From positions 1-64,000 of the forward strand of contig DASVCA010000047.1 in NCBI GenBank assembly GCA_036381835.1: a DNA stretch of 64,000 bases, read 5' to 3'. Source of the DNA: DASULK01 sp036381835 (lineage in GTDB: Bacteria > Actinomycetota > Actinomycetes > Mycobacteriales > Micromonosporaceae). The notes under the pieces are model-generated. The model was not told where the DNA came from and did not search any database. It was given only the letters and a program-made list of their open reading frames with translations. Both the position numbers and the translations under genes were made by a program. This document shows, one piece after another, positions 42,272 through 52,121 of this stretch (its first letter is position 1; the number at the start of each line of letters is the position of its first letter).

Positions 42272-44823
42272 CCACCTTTGAGGCCACCCCAGAACTGATG
42301 GCGCAAGGGTCCGCGCCCGCAGCCGAAGCCGATATGCCCCAGACCCCCGCCCAGAATCCGCCCGTGTCCCGGATCGTTTCCGACGACATCCTCGGCAGTC
42401 CGGACACCGTCGAACGGACCCTGGCCACCCCGGACGAGATGCAGCCGTACCTGGAGCTCGGCCTGCTCGACGACGAGTACGAGCGGATCCGGGAAATCCT
42501 CGGTCGCCGGCCCACTCAGTCCGAACTCGCGATGTACTCGATCATGTGGAGCGAACACTGCTCCTACAAGTCGAGCAAGGTGCACCTGCGCCAGTTCGCG
42601 GAGAAGGCACCGCGAAGCGACCGGTTGCTCGCCGGCATCGGGGAGAACGCCGGCGTGGTGCGGATCTCCGACACCCTGGCCGTGACCTTCAAGGTCGAGT
42701 CACACAACCACCCGAGCTACATCGAGCCGTACCAGGGCGCGGCTACCGGTGTCGGCGGGATCGTCCGGGACATCCTCGCGATGGGTGCCCGCCCGGTCGC
42801 GGTGATGGACTCGCTGCGCTTCGGCGATCCCAACCATCCCGACACCGCGCGCGTGCTGCCCGGGGTGGTGGCCGGCATCGGCGGGTACGGCAACTGCCTG
42901 GGCCTGCCCAACATCGGCGGCGAGGTCGTCTTCGACCCGTGCTACCAAGGCAACCCCCTGGTCAACGCCCTCTGCCTCGGCGTCCTCCCGGTGGCGCGCA
43001 TGCAGCAGAAGGCAGCCGCCGGCCCGGGCAACATCGTCGTGCTCATGGGTGCGAAGACCGGCCGGGACGGCATCGGCGGCGTCTCCGTCCTGGCGAGCGC
43101 GACCTTCGACGAGACCAGCGAGCAGCGCCGTCCCTCGGTGCAGGTGGGTGACCCGTTCACCGAGAAACTTCTCATCGAGGCGTGCCTGGAGCTCTACGAG
43201 GCGCAACTCGTCGTCGGCATCCAGGACCTGGGCGGCGCCGGGCTGACCTGTGCGCTGAGCGAGACCGCCGCGGCGGCGGGCACCGGTATGCGGGTCTGGC
43301 TGGAGCGGGTGCCGTTGCGCGAGCCGTCGATGGAGCCGCACGAGATCCTGGCGAGTGAGTCGCAGGAGCGGATGCTGCTGATCGTCACGCCGGAGAATCT
43401 CGACGCGGTGCTCCAGACGGCCCGGAAGTGGGGCGTGCTCGCCACCCCGATCGGAGAGGTCACCGCCCCGGTCTCCGAAGAGGGCGGACGGCTGGTGATC
43501 ACCTGGCACGGCCACACGGTTGCGGACGTGCCGCCGGGTTCCCTCGCCGACGACGGTCCCGTCTACGCCCGTCCGATGCGGGAACCGGCGGACCTGATCC
43601 TGCTGCAGGCGGACCGCGCGGAGACCCTGCGGCGGCCGAGTTCGCCGGAGGAGCTGCGGGAGACGGTGCTGCGGATGGCCGCCGCGCCTAACCTGTGCGA
43701 CAAGACGTGGATCACCGAACAGTACGACCGTTACGTGCTCGGTAACACCGTGCTGGCTCAGCCCGAGGACGCCGGCGTGGTCCGGGTGGACGATCGGACC
43801 GGGCTGGGCGTCGCCTTGGCCGTCGACGGCAATGCGCGCTTCACCCGGCTCGACCCGTATCGGGGCGCGAAGCTCGCACTGGCCGAGGCGTACCGCAACG
43901 TGGCGGTCACCGGGGCGCGACCGGTTGCCGTCACCAACTGCCTCAACTTCGGGTCTCCCGAGGATCCGACGGTGATGTGGCAGTTCGCCGAGGCCGTCCG
44001 GGGACTCGCCGACGGGTGCGCCGAGCTCGGTATTCCCGTGACAGGCGGGAATGTCAGCTTCTACAACCAGACGGGGGCCGCGCCGATCCACCCGACGCCG
44101 GTGGTCGGTGTGCTCGGCGTGCTGGAAGACGTCACCACCCGGGTGCCGATGGGCTTCCCGTCGCCGGTCCACCCCGACGGCGATCTTGTCTTCCTGCTCG
44201 GTGACACGTACGAGGAGCTGTCCGGCTCGGAGTGGGCCTGGGTGGCGCACGGGCACCTGGGCGGTGAGCCGCCGCAGGTCGACCTGGCCCGTGAACAGGT
44301 GCTGGCCGGTGTGATCGCCGACGCGGCTCAGCGCGGGCACCTGCGCGCCGCACACGACCTTTCCGACGGCGGTCTCGCTCAGGCCCTGGTCGAGTCGTGT
44401 CTGCGGCGTGGCGTCGGGGCACGGATCGTCGTGCCGTCCGAGTTCGCCACCGGGAGCCTGCCGTTCGTGTTCCTGTTCAGCGAGTCGGCCGGGCGGGCGA
44501 TCGTGACCGTGCCTCGAGGGCATGACAAGGCGTTCGCGGCGCTGTGTGCCGAGCGCGGGCTGCCGTGCACCCTCATCGGGGCGACCAGCGCGACCAGTAG
44601 CGAGCTGGAGCTGGCAGGCTACTTCACGATCAGCCTGGACGAGCTGAGGGCCGAGGCCACCTCGACGTTGCCGAGTCTGTTCGCCGGGGAAGGCGCCGTC
44701 ACAGCTGACCCCGAGTCGGGTGAGGTCGCCGCAGTCGACGACGCTGCGGCAGACGGCGAGGTGCCGGACACCGACGAGGCCGCACGGCGCGAAGCCTCGG
44801 AGGCCGACCCCACAGCGGAGTGA
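42268..44823 (+). CDS. purL: phosphoribosylformylglycinamidine synthase subunit PurL
   Basis: An 851-residue small-type PurL that converts FGAR, ATP and ammonia to FGAM. It carries [32 protein letters not shown] and the repeated AIRS-like half. The N-terminus has about 50 extra residues, and the C-terminus about 45 acidic, Ala-rich residues beyond the conserved end, making it longer than the usual 740-760. It is the last gene of purSQL, followed by a strong terminator. Confidence 0.93.
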   Translation: MTTFEATPELMAQGSAPAAEADMPQTPAQNPPVSRIVSDDILGSPDTVERTLATPDEMQPYLELGLLDDEYERIREILGRRPTQSELAMYSIMWSEHCSYKSSKVHLRQFAEKAPRSDRLLAGIGENAGVVRISDTLAVTFKVESHNHPSYIEPYQGAATGVGGIVRDILAMGARPVAVMDSLRFGDPNHPDTARVLPGVVAGIGGYGNCLGLPNIGGEVVFDPCYQGNPLVNALCLGVLPVARMQQKAAAGPGNIVVLMGAKTGRDGIGGVSVLASATFDETSEQRRPSVQVGDPFTEKLLIEACLELYEAQLVVGIQDLGGAGLTCALSETAAAAGTGMRVWLERVPLREPSMEPHEILASESQERMLLIVTPENLDAVLQTARKWGVLATPIGEVTAPVSEEGGRLVITWHGHTVADVPPGSLADDGPVYARPMREPADLILLQADRAETLRRPSSPEELRETVLRMAAAPNLCDKTWITEQYDRYVLGNTVLAQPEDAGVVRVDDRTGLGVALAVDGNARFTRLDPYRGAKLALAEAYRNVAVTGARPVAVTNCLNFGSPEDPTVMWQFAEAVRGLADGCAELGIPVTGGNVSFYNQTGAAPIHPTPVVGVLGVLEDVTTRVPMGFPSPVHPDGDLVFLLGDTYEELSGSEWAWVAHGHLGGEPPQVDLAREQVLAGVIADAAQRGHLRAAHDLSDGGLAQALVESCLRRGVGARIVVPSEFATGSLPFVFLFSESAGRAIVTVPRGHDKAFAALCAERGLPCTLIGATSATSSELELAGYFTISLDELRAEATSTLPSLFAGEGAVTADPESGEVAAVDDAAADGEVPDTDEAARREASEADPTAE

Positions 44824-44865
44824 CCTCGGGTCGCGACCGGCCCAGGATCGGCCCGCGATGTGATC

Positions 44866-44909
44866 AATGCGGAACGGGTGCACCCCATCGGGTGCACCCG
44901 TTCCGCATT
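44866..44909. terminator. bidirectional terminator after purL
   Basis: Perfect 20-bp arms (44866-44885 and 44890-44909; core GGAACGGGTGCACCC) with a CATC loop, between convergent purL and the surface-protein gene. Suited to stop transcription from both sides. Confidence 0.85.
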
Positions 44910-44955
44910 GCCGGGGCTTCCGGATGGCCGTGCGGGTGTCCGCCGGCCCCTGTGT

Positions 44956-46923
44956 TCAGTCGTCGAGCCAGCCCAGTTGGCGGCGCTCAGAGCGGCTCGG
45001 CTCTGATCCGCGGCGCGGCTCCTCCTGGTTGCCGCGGTAGTAGCCGCCTTGGTCCTGCTCGTAACCGGGGTAACCACGCTGCTCGGGAACCTGACCGTAG
45101 CCGCCGGGATTGTCGTAGCCACCGCCTGCGGCACCGTAGGTACTACCCTGTTGGCCGTAGCCGCCGCCGGGCGCGTCGTAGCCACCGGGGCCGCCGGCAC
45201 CATAAGCCCCCCGCTCGTCATAGCCGTGGGAGCCGTACCCACCCTGGTAGGTGCCGCCGGCACCGTCGTAGCCCGGATTCGGCCCATATCCGCCGGCCTG
45301 GTGCGGTTCCTGGCCGTACCCCGGATCCGAGCCGTACCACGGCTCCTGGCCGTGGTCTCGGCCGGCCGGCGGGCCGTATGCCTGGTCCGGTCCGTAGCCG
45401 CCCTCGTACCGGCTGGTGGGCTGGTCGTAGCGTCCCCCCGGCTCGCCGTACCGGCTGGTCGGAGCGTCGTAGCGGTCCCCGTACCCGCCGCCCGGGCCCT
45501 CGTATCCAGGACCGAACTGGCCTCCGGTGGCACCGTACGTGCCTCCGGGAGCGGTGGTGCTTCCATAGCCGCCGCTGGAGGTAGGTGTGTCACCGTAGCC
45601 GCCGCCGGCGGGCGGATGCCCGCCGTAACCTGCGGCACCCGAGGTCGGGCCTGCGCCATAGCCGCCGCTGCCGTAGCCGCCGGGTGCGTCGTAGCCGGTG
45701 CCGGCCCACCCCGGGTCGTGGCCGCCGTGTGCTGGCGACGCCGGGCGAGGAGGCGGCAGCGGCGCGCCGTACGGGTCGGGGAACTCCTCGTCAGCCAGCG
45801 CCCGGCGGTCCAGCATGGCAGTGGGGGCGTCAGCGATCGACGGGTTGGCGACCGCGGTCGTAGCCGGACCCCCGTGGCCGCCGACGATTCGGGTCGCGTC
45901 ATCCGCCCCGCGGTAGCTGCCTCGGCTGGGCGGGACTCGTCTCGGGCCTCGAGCCGGCTCCGAATCGTCGTCGTCGGCCTCCTCCTCGTCGCCTTCCTTG
46001 CGCTTCATCAGCAGCAGGACGATCGCGCCGACGCCGAGGGCGACGAGCAACCCACCGAGGACGATGAACAGCCAGCCCATTCCGCCGCCTTCTTCCTGAG
46101 TGGCGGCGTTGTTGGTCTGCGGCAGCCCGGTCGGGAGCTCCTCTGCCGTCTCGCTCGGCTCGACGAGCTCGCTCGGGGTCGGCTCGACCGTCTCGGTCGG
46201 GGACGGCGTCGGCTCCGGCAGTTCGAGTGCGATCCGATGGGTGAAGGACTGACCCGGACCGACGTTGATCGTGCTGATTCGGCTTTGTGCGTCTTCCTTG
46301 ACCGCGCCGATCTGAATGGCACCGGGAGTGATCGGTTTCTGCTCGGAGCCGGTGAAGCTGTAGCGGCCGTTGCGATCGGTGGTGTCGGTGTAGGTGTGCC
46401 CGCCCGAGTCTTTGATCATCACCGTGGCGCCTTCGACCGGATCGCCGTTGGCGCTGTTGGTGACCTGTCCTGAGATCGATTTGACCGTTTGCGGTGCGGG
46501 CGGCTTTCCGATCAGCGTGATATCAACGGACTGCGTGTCCGTGCCGATCAACGGCGGCTTCGACGTCGCTGTGATGGTTATTTTCGCGTTGATTTCCCGA
46601 TCCGAGGTGAAGCTCGCGGCCAGTTCGAACTTCGCTTCTAGACCGTTCTGGGTCTTTGCTCCCTTGCGCTGGCATCCCGAAATGCACCGCAGGTTCGGGT
46701 TATTGGAGGTGACCTCGATATCCGCGGTGTCTTCCACAGCCAGGTCGTACCGGATGATGGTCGACTTTCCGGCTTCAACCCTGCTCGGGTCGGCGTAAAC
46801 GTTGCTCAGCTCGGGCGCCGCTAGCGCGGGTGATGCGGGGAGGGTGAAGATGGCACTTGCTGCGAGCGCCAGGACCACACCGGCCCGCTGGATCCAGGCT
46901 CGTCGGTGTGTGGACACGTCCAC
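44956..46923 (-). CDS. surface protein: signal peptide, Ig-like and CnaB-like domains, TM, Gly/Tyr-rich cytoplasmic tail
   Basis: A 655-residue protein. The signal peptide (about 1-36) ends in ASPALAAPE. An Ig/CARDB-like domain with a Cys pair (RCISGC) follows, then a carboxypeptidase-regulatory/CnaB-like domain (SISGQVTNSANGDPVEGATV), a Pro/Thr/Glu stalk, one membrane helix (WLFIVLGGLLVALGVGAIVL) with a basic stop, and an acidic patch. The last 300 residues are disordered and made of GGYG, YDAPG and similar repeats, on the cytoplasmic side. Function unknown; a link between envelope and a condensate-prone tail is conceivable. Start is GTG 46923 or 46917, the latter better spaced from GGAAGG. 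Confidence 0.78.
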   Translation of the reverse strand: MDVSTHRRAWIQRAGVVLALAASAIFTLPASPALAAPELSNVYADPSRVEAGKSTIIRYDLAVEDTADIEVTSNNPNLRCISGCQRKGAKTQNGLEAKFELAASFTSDREINAKITITATSKPPLIGTDTQSVDITLIGKPPAPQTVKSISGQVTNSANGDPVEGATVMIKDSGGHTYTDTTDRNGRYSFTGSEQKPITPGAIQIGAVKEDAQSRISTINVGPGQSFTHRIALELPEPTPSPTETVEPTPSELVEPSETAEELPTGLPQTNNAATQEEGGGMGWLFIVLGGLLVALGVGAIVLLLMKRKEGDEEEADDDDSEPARGPRRVPPSRGSYRGADDATRIVGGHGGPATTAVANPSIADAPTAMLDRRALADEEFPDPYGAPLPPPRPASPAHGGHDPGWAGTGYDAPGGYGSGGYGAGPTSGAAGYGGHPPAGGGYGDTPTSSGGYGSTTAPGGTYGATGGQFGPGYEGPGGGYGDRYDAPTSRYGEPGGRYDQPTSRYEGGYGPDQAYGPPAGRDHGQEPWYGSDPGYGQEPHQAGGYGPNPGYDGAGGTYQGGYGSHGYDERGAYGAGGPGGYDAPGGGYGQQGSTYGAAGGGYDNPGGYGQVPEQRGYPGYEQDQGGYYRGNQEEPRRGSEPSRSERRQLGWLDD

Positions 46924-47088
46924 CGCCTTCCCGTCTGACCTCTACCGGCTTGACCTCTACCGACCGGCGCCCCGCCGAAGGAGCGGGCGCGTATGAATAC
47001 ACCGTGGGAAACTATGCCTTGTGTCCGCGGGCAACCGCGACCCAGGGGGCGGCGGAATGTATCGGGACAGAAGTCGTATCGTCCGGGT

Positions 47089-47442
47089 GTGTCGTCTATG
47101 CACGGTAAATTCCCGGCTGTCGAGACCGCCCTGACCGCACTCGACGCGGGGTCGGTACCCGAGCCGGCTACTCTCCGTGACGCCGTTCGTGTGCTGCTCG
47201 CCGCCCTCGCTGATCGTGCGCCTGGTCGAGCGGTTGAGGTGCGGGTTCCACCCTACGGCGCGATCCAGTGCGGTGAGGGGCCGCGACACACCCGGGGGAC
47301 CCCGCCGAACGTGGTCGAAACCGATCCTGTCACCTGGATCCAGTTAGCGACCGGACGGCTGTCCTGGGCATCGGCGGTGGAAACCGGTAAAGTCCGGGCC
47401 AGTGGGCGCAGGGCAGATATCTCCGCACTTCTGCCCATTTGA
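47089..47442 (+). CDS. sterol-carrier-family small protein
   Basis: About 117 residues, alpha/beta, cytoplasmic: [20 protein letters not shown] then [12 protein letters not shown], and [20 protein letters not shown], as in the SCP2-like 'MDMPI/sterol carrier' small proteins often found just before purF in actinobacteria. It ends in ADISALLPI. Substrate unknown. GTG 47089 or ATG 47098 could be the start. A TATCGT -10-like box at 47077-47082 would make the message nearly leaderless, fitting the lack of a ribosome site. Confidence 0.7.
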   Translation: MSSMHGKFPAVETALTALDAGSVPEPATLRDAVRVLLAALADRAPGRAVEVRVPPYGAIQCGEGPRHTRGTPPNVVETDPVTWIQLATGRLSWASAVETGKVRASGRRADISALLPI

Positions 47443-47613
47443 TGATTTACATCACGTTGATCGTGGCGCAGCGTCCCGAAATCGTAGCGGTCTGCTATCG
47501 GTCGAGGTTCGCGTACACTGTCACGCGAGAGCTGACCCGGTTACCACCCGACCCCCTCGTGGATCAGCAACCCGGGCAGACGGTCCCAACCCATCCAGCG
47601 TGAGGGAGCGGCA

Positions 47614-49164
47614 GTGCCCCGAGGCGACGGCCGGTTGAGCCACGACCTCGACCCCCAGCGGCCCGGCCCACAGGACGCGTGTGGGGTCTTCGGCGTCTGG
47701 GCGCCGGGAGAAGAAGTCTCCAAGCTCACCTACTTCGGTCTTTACGCACTTCAGCACCGCGGCCAGGAAGCCGCCGGCATGGCGGTGAGCGACGGCTCCA
47801 GCGTGGTGGTCTACAAGGACCTCGGGCTGGTCGCCCAGGTGTTCGACGAACCGACCCTGGCGAGCCTGCATGGGCATCTCGCCATCGGGCATACCCGCTA
47901 CTCGACGACCGGCGCGTCCACCTGGGAGAACGCCCAGCCGACCATCCGGGCCAACGCGGCGGGTGCGACCATCGCGCTCGCTCACAACGGCAACCTGGTC
48001 AACACCGCAGAACTGGCCGGCCAGGTCACGCAGCGGGGGCTGAGCCTCGACGGTTCGACCTCCGACACCGCACTGGTGACCGCACTGCTGGCCAGTCGGC
48101 CGGACCTGTCGGTGGAGGCGGCCGCGCTGGAGGTGCTGCCGATGTTGCGCGGCGCCTTCTGCTTCGTCTTCATGGACGAGCACACCCTGTACGCCGCTCG
48201 TGATCCGCTTGGCATCCGCCCCCTGGTGCTCGGCCGGCTGGAGCGGGGCTGGGTCGTGGCCAGTGAGACCGCCGCCCTGGACATCGTCGGCGCCAGCTTC
48301 GTACGCGAGGTCGAGCCGGGTGAGCTGCTCGCTATCGACGAGCACGGGTTGCGCTCCTCCCGGTTCGCCGGGCCGGAGCCGAGCGGCTGCATCTTCGAGT
48401 ACGTCTACATCGCCCGCCCGGACACCACCATCGCCGGGCGCAACGTGTACGCCACGCGGGTCCAGGTGGGGCGGCAGCTCGCACGCGAGCACCCGGTCGA
48501 GGCGGACCTGGTGATTCCGGTGCCCGAGTCGGGAACGCCCGCCGCGATCGGGTACGCGGAGGAGTCCGGCATTCCCTACGGTGCCGGCCTGACCAAGAAC
48601 GCTTACGTGGGTCGGACCTTCATCCAGCCGTCCCAGACGCTGCGCCAACTGGGCATCCGGCTCAAGCTCAACCCGTTGCGGGAGAACGTCCGTGGCAAGC
48701 GCCTCGTGGTGGTCGACGACTCGATCGTGCGCGGCAACACCCAGCGGGCCATCGTCCGGATGCTCCGCGAGGCCGGCGCGATCGAGGTGCACGTCCGCAT
48801 CTCGTCGCCGCCCGTCCGCTGGCCTTGCTTCTACGGGATCGATTTCGCCACCCGGGCGGAGCTGATCGCCAACGGCCTGGACATCGACGGCGTGCGACGT
48901 TCGATCGGTGCCGATACGCTTGGTTATGTCTCGCTTGCCGGGCTGATCGCCGCGACGGAGCAGCCGAAGACCCGGCTGTGCCGAGCATGTTTCGACGGTG
49001 AATATCCGATCGAGTTGCCGGCCGACAACCTGATCGGCAAACACGTGTTGGAAGGGGTTGATCGCCGGGTCACGAGTCGCGGGCGGCCGGAGTCGCCGTC
49101 CGGTCCCGACCCAGCCCGAGCGATGCCCACGGACCGGACAGAACAACCGAGCCAGCCTCGATAG
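47614..49164 (+). CDS. purF: amidophosphoribosyltransferase
   Basis: A 516-residue enzyme for the first step of purine synthesis, PRPP to phosphoribosylamine. A propeptide of about 22 residues precedes the N-terminal nucleophile Cys in DACGVFGVWAPG. The glutaminase domain comes first, and the PRTase site VVVDDSIVRGNT is near residue 367. CRACFDGEYP near the C-terminus fits the Fe-S/Cys-containing PurF type. GTG start with GAGGGAG upstream. 46 bp before purM. Confidence 0.93.
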   Translation: MPRGDGRLSHDLDPQRPGPQDACGVFGVWAPGEEVSKLTYFGLYALQHRGQEAAGMAVSDGSSVVVYKDLGLVAQVFDEPTLASLHGHLAIGHTRYSTTGASTWENAQPTIRANAAGATIALAHNGNLVNTAELAGQVTQRGLSLDGSTSDTALVTALLASRPDLSVEAAALEVLPMLRGAFCFVFMDEHTLYAARDPLGIRPLVLGRLERGWVVASETAALDIVGASFVREVEPGELLAIDEHGLRSSRFAGPEPSGCIFEYVYIARPDTTIAGRNVYATRVQVGRQLAREHPVEADLVIPVPESGTPAAIGYAEESGIPYGAGLTKNAYVGRTFIQPSQTLRQLGIRLKLNPLRENVRGKRLVVVDDSIVRGNTQRAIVRMLREAGAIEVHVRISSPPVRWPCFYGIDFATRAELIANGLDIDGVRRSIGADTLGYVSLAGLIAATEQPKTRLCRACFDGEYPIELPADNLIGKHVLEGVDRRVTSRGRPESPSGPDPARAMPTDRTEQPSQPR

Positions 49165-49210
49165 CTAGTCGAGCGGGAGAGCCCGCTCAAGTCGCCAAAG
49201 GGGAGCAACC

Positions 49211-50362
49211 GTGACGCACGTGTCCGAGCGCAGCGGCGCTGAAGCCGAACGTCGCGCGGGAGACAACCGCCAGCCGTGGTCCGCGCAGACCAGTCGCGCC
49301 AGCCGTAAGCGCTCCGTGACCTACGCGGACGCAGGCGTGTCGATCAGTGCCGGCGAGCGCGCCGTGGAACTGCTGAAGCCGAAGGTTCAGCGTGCATCGC
49401 GCCCGGAGGTGATCGGCGATCTCGGCGGCTTCTCCGGCCTGTTCCGCCTGGACATCAAGAAGTACCGCAACCCGGTCCTCGCGTCGTCAACCGACGGTGT
49501 GGGTACGAAGCTGGTCATCGCTCAGCAGATGGACATCCACGACACGGTCGGGATCGATCTGGTCGCCATGGTGGTGGACGACCTGGTGACCTGCGGTGCC
49601 GAGCCGCTGTTCCTGCTCGACTACATCGCCTGTGGCGAGGTGGTGCCGGACAAGGTCGCGGAGATCGGTGCGGGTATCGCCGACGGTTGCCGGTACGCCG
49701 GGTGCGCCCTGCTCGGTGGCGAGACGGCGGAGCACCCGGGGGTGTTGCGCCCCGACGAATACGACATCTCCGCCACCGGTGTCGGCGTGGTGGAGGAGAG
49801 CGCGATCCTCGGTCGGGACCGGGTGGAGGTCGGCGACGTGATCATCGCGCTGGGCTCGTCCGGGCTGCACTCCAATGGATACTCCCTGGTCCGCCACGTG
49901 CTGCTCGGTGCGGGTCGGATGCGGTTGGAGACGGTGGTCGAGGAGTTCGGGCACCAGCGCACCCTCGGTGAGGAGCTCCTGACCCCGACCAAGATCTACG
50001 CTCAGGACTGCCTCAAGCTGATCGCCGAGTGCGAGGTGCGTGCCCTGGCCCACGTGACCGGTGGCGGTATCCCGGGCAACCTGGTGCGGATTCTGCCCGA
50101 CCACGTCGATGCCGTGGTGAACCGGTCCACCTGGCGGCCGCAGCCGATCTTCGATCTCATCCAAGCCAAGGGCCGTATCGACGATGCGGAGATGGAGTCC
50201 ACGTTCAACATGGGCGTGGGCATGTTCGCGATCGTGTCAGCACAGGACGCCGACCGGGCCCTTGCCTTCCTGGCGGGCCGGGGGGTCGAAGCCTGGCAGG
50301 CGGGCGAGGTCATCGAAGGCACCGGCATGGTGCAGATGATCGGCCAGCACACGAGAGGATGA
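49211..50362 (+). CDS. purM: phosphoribosylformylglycinamidine cyclo-ligase
   Basis: A 383-residue AIR synthase, FGAM plus ATP to AIR. It carries YADAGVSISAGERAVELLKP, ASSTDGVGTKLVIAQQMD, LGGETAEHPGVL and VTGGGIPGNLVRI. About 35 extra polar residues at the N-terminus precede the conserved start. GTG 49211 with AGGGGAG-like ribosome site. Forms the purF-purM operon. Confidence 0.93.
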   Translation: MTHVSERSGAEAERRAGDNRQPWSAQTSRASRKRSVTYADAGVSISAGERAVELLKPKVQRASRPEVIGDLGGFSGLFRLDIKKYRNPVLASSTDGVGTKLVIAQQMDIHDTVGIDLVAMVVDDLVTCGAEPLFLLDYIACGEVVPDKVAEIGAGIADGCRYAGCALLGGETAEHPGVLRPDEYDISATGVGVVEESAILGRDRVEVGDVIIALGSSGLHSNGYSLVRHVLLGAGRMRLETVVEEFGHQRTLGEELLTPTKIYAQDCLKLIAECEVRALAHVTGGGIPGNLVRILPDHVDAVVNRSTWRPQPIFDLIQAKGRIDDAEMESTFNMGVGMFAIVSAQDADRALAFLAGRGVEAWQAGEVIEGTGMVQMIGQHTRG

Positions 50363-50501
50363 TCGGCTCGGGCGATCGTCCGATAGACCGGGCGACTTCA
50401 CCCGAGCGGTGGCTACCGCATAGCCTGAAGGGCACTTCGATCGCTCCCGGTCGGAGTCAACAGCCGTAGGAGGAGGCGGCGACGTCGGGAGGAGAGGTCG
50501 G

Positions 50502-51632
50502 GTGGCTGTTTCACGACAGGCATCGGGAATGCGTGGTATCGCCGCGGTTCCGACCTATGTCGTCATGCAGCCCACGACTTTGTGCAACCTCGACTGTGCG
50601 TACTGTTATCTCCCGATGCGCGCCGCCGACCGCCGCATGCCGGTATCCGTGGCCGCCGCGGTCGCGGAGTCGGCCAACGACTGGGCGCGTGCCGGCCGAT
50701 TCTCGGTGGTCTGGCACGGTGGGGAGCCGCTCGCCACGGGACGGGATCATCTCGCCGCGCTGATGGCCCCCTTCGATCCGAAGGTGGAGCATCATGTGCA
50801 GACCAACGCAACGTTGATCGACGATGCCTGGTGCGAGTTCTTCGCCGCCCGACAGGTGCGGGTGAGTATCAGCGTCGACGGGCCGCGGGAGCGCAACGTC
50901 AGCCGGGTCAACCGGGGCGGCCGTCCCTCGTACGACCGCATCATGGACGGGGTGGCGGCGCTGCGTCGCCACGGCATCGGCTTCTCGGTGCTCTGCGTGG
51001 TCTCCGAGCCCGGCCCGGGTCTGGCCGCCGAGCTGTACGAGTACTTCCTGGGGCTCGGCTGCGACGTGCTCGGCATCAACATCGAGGAGCGGGAAGGGGT
51101 GAACACCCGGGCCAACGCGCACTCGGCCACAGCGGTCACCGACTTCTGGGCGGAGCTGGTGGCGGCCTGGCAGCAGAACCCGCGTATCCACCTGCGTGAG
51201 GTCGAGTGGTCCCTGCGGTATCTGGCTGCGGTGTTGGACGGAACCTCGGACGAGGTGCTGCCGCGTCAACTGGACCCGATTCCCACCGTCGGCTATGACG
51301 GAACTGTGATCCTGCTCTCTCCCGAGCTCGCCGGGTTCTCCGACCCGCGGTACGGCGATTTCAGTAGCGGCAACGTCCTGAGTACGCCCCTAGCGAAGCT
51401 CCTCGCCCGCGCCGCTGAAACGCCCTGGGTGCGGGAGTTCCTCACCGGGGTGGAATCCTGTCGGGCGACCTGCCCTTACTTCGGGTTCTGCGGCGGTGGC
51501 CACGCCGCCAACCGCTACTTCGAGCATGGACGTTTCGACGGTACGGTGACCAACCACTGCCGGAACAGCAAGATCCGCCTATTGGAAGGGGTTCTGGATC
51601 ATGCCCGCAACCAGCAGCAAGCCATTGTCTGA
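50502..51632 (+). CDS. amcB: radical SAM/SPASM cyclophane-forming RiPP maturase
   Basis: A 376-residue radical SAM enzyme. The 4Fe-4S site is C28-x3-C32-x2-C35 (LCNLDCAYC), followed by a partial barrel (VWHGGEPL, SISVDGPRERNVSRVNRGG) and a C-terminal SPASM domain with C320, C324, C330 and C353. Such enzymes crosslink aromatic side chains to a nearby beta-carbon. The next gene encodes a small peptide full of aromatic-x-Asn units, so the pair is a RiPP system. It resembles the maturase that NCBI calls AmcB; the name is from memory. GTG start after a GGAGGAG site. It lies 139 bp after purM. Confidence 0.85.
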   Translation: MAVSRQASGMRGIAAVPTYVVMQPTTLCNLDCAYCYLPMRAADRRMPVSVAAAVAESANDWARAGRFSVVWHGGEPLATGRDHLAALMAPFDPKVEHHVQTNATLIDDAWCEFFAARQVRVSISVDGPRERNVSRVNRGGRPSYDRIMDGVAALRRHGIGFSVLCVVSEPGPGLAAELYEYFLGLGCDVLGINIEEREGVNTRANAHSATAVTDFWAELVAAWQQNPRIHLREVEWSLRYLAAVLDGTSDEVLPRQLDPIPTVGYDGTVILLSPELAGFSDPRYGDFSSGNVLSTPLAKLLARAAETPWVREFLTGVESCRATCPYFGFCGGGHAANRYFEHGRFDGTVTNHCRNSKIRLLEGVLDHARNQQQAIV

Positions 51633-51837
51633 GCGACTTCAGGAGATCAGCGGTGACCCGGTCATGGAACGGATCCGCGCGGTCGAGGCCGGGCTCGTCA
51701 CCCTCCTTCGGGACGCCGAGCGGGCGCGTAGACAGCGTGCGGAGACGATGACAGGCAAGCGTACCGGCGCGATCTGCGCCTGGAACCACTTCGAGAACAT
51801 CCCGACGTTCTACAACTGGAACAACCGCCCCCGCTGA
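51601..51837 (+). CDS. amcA: RiPP precursor peptide with tandem cyclophane motifs
   Basis: A 78-residue peptide. Residues 1-55 are a charged helical leader (SERLQEISGDPVMERI and an Arg/Glu-rich stretch). The core CAWNHFENIPTFYNWNNRPR (59-78) reads as consecutive triplets WNH, FEN, IPT, FYN, WNN: four aromatic-x-x units, three ending in Asn and one in His. Radical SAM three-residue cyclophane synthases join the first and third residue of such units. The gene overlaps the maturase end by 32 nt in another frame, with GGAAGGGG upstream. No transporter or protease is adjacent, so maturation by a general protease is likely. Confidence 0.85.
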   Translation: MPATSSKPLSERLQEISGDPVMERIRAVEAGLVTLLRDAERARRQRAETMTGKRTGAICAWNHFENIPTFYNWNNRPR

Positions 51838-51877
51838 TCGCCGCCGGCGCGCGCTGATCGAGTGTCGCCGCGAACCG

Positions 51878-51920
51878 GACATGTGTGAGCACGCGGTCGA
51901 GCCGCGTGCTCACACATGTC
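51878..51920. terminator. bidirectional terminator after the RiPP precursor
   Basis: Perfect 19-bp arms (51878-51896 and 51902-51920; core GTGTGAGCACGCGG) with a 5-nt loop, between the convergent precursor and DUF3073 genes. Confidence 0.85.
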
Positions 51921-51926
51921 GGCCGG

Positions 51927-52121
51927 TCAGCGGGCTGGAGGCGTCCAGCCGTCCGACTCGTCCTCTTCCTCGAGGTACTCGTCGTACTCGTCGTACTCGT
52001 CACGCTTCTTGCGGCTGTTCGCGAGCTCTCGCTGCAAGGCGGCGAGGTCGGTGTTCGGGGATTGATACTTCAACTCCCGAGCGACCTTCGTCTGCTTGGC
52101 CTTAGCACGGCCGCGCCCCAT
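51927..52121 (-). CDS. DUF3073 small protein
   Basis: A 64-residue actinobacterial protein of unknown function. It has a basic N-terminus (MGRGRAKAKQTKVARELKYQ) and a very acidic repeat DEYDEYDEYLEEEDESD. ATG 52121 is chosen as the conserved start; the longer frame adds non-conserved residues. Its place between purM and the amino-acid dehydrogenase is conserved in actinobacteria. Confidence 0.85.
   Translation of the reverse strand: MGRGRAKAKQTKVARELKYQSPNTDLAALQRELANSRKKRDEYDEYDEYLEEEDESDGWTPPAR

Noticed and set aside
42700..44883. 727-codon open frame opposite purL
   Set aside because: Mirror of purL codon bias; no domain and no ribosome site.
45050..45700. CRISPR-like or tandem DNA repeats
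   Set aside because: The repetition comes from GGYG/YDAPG codons of a low-complexity protein tail; unit lengths are irregular and there are no spacers.
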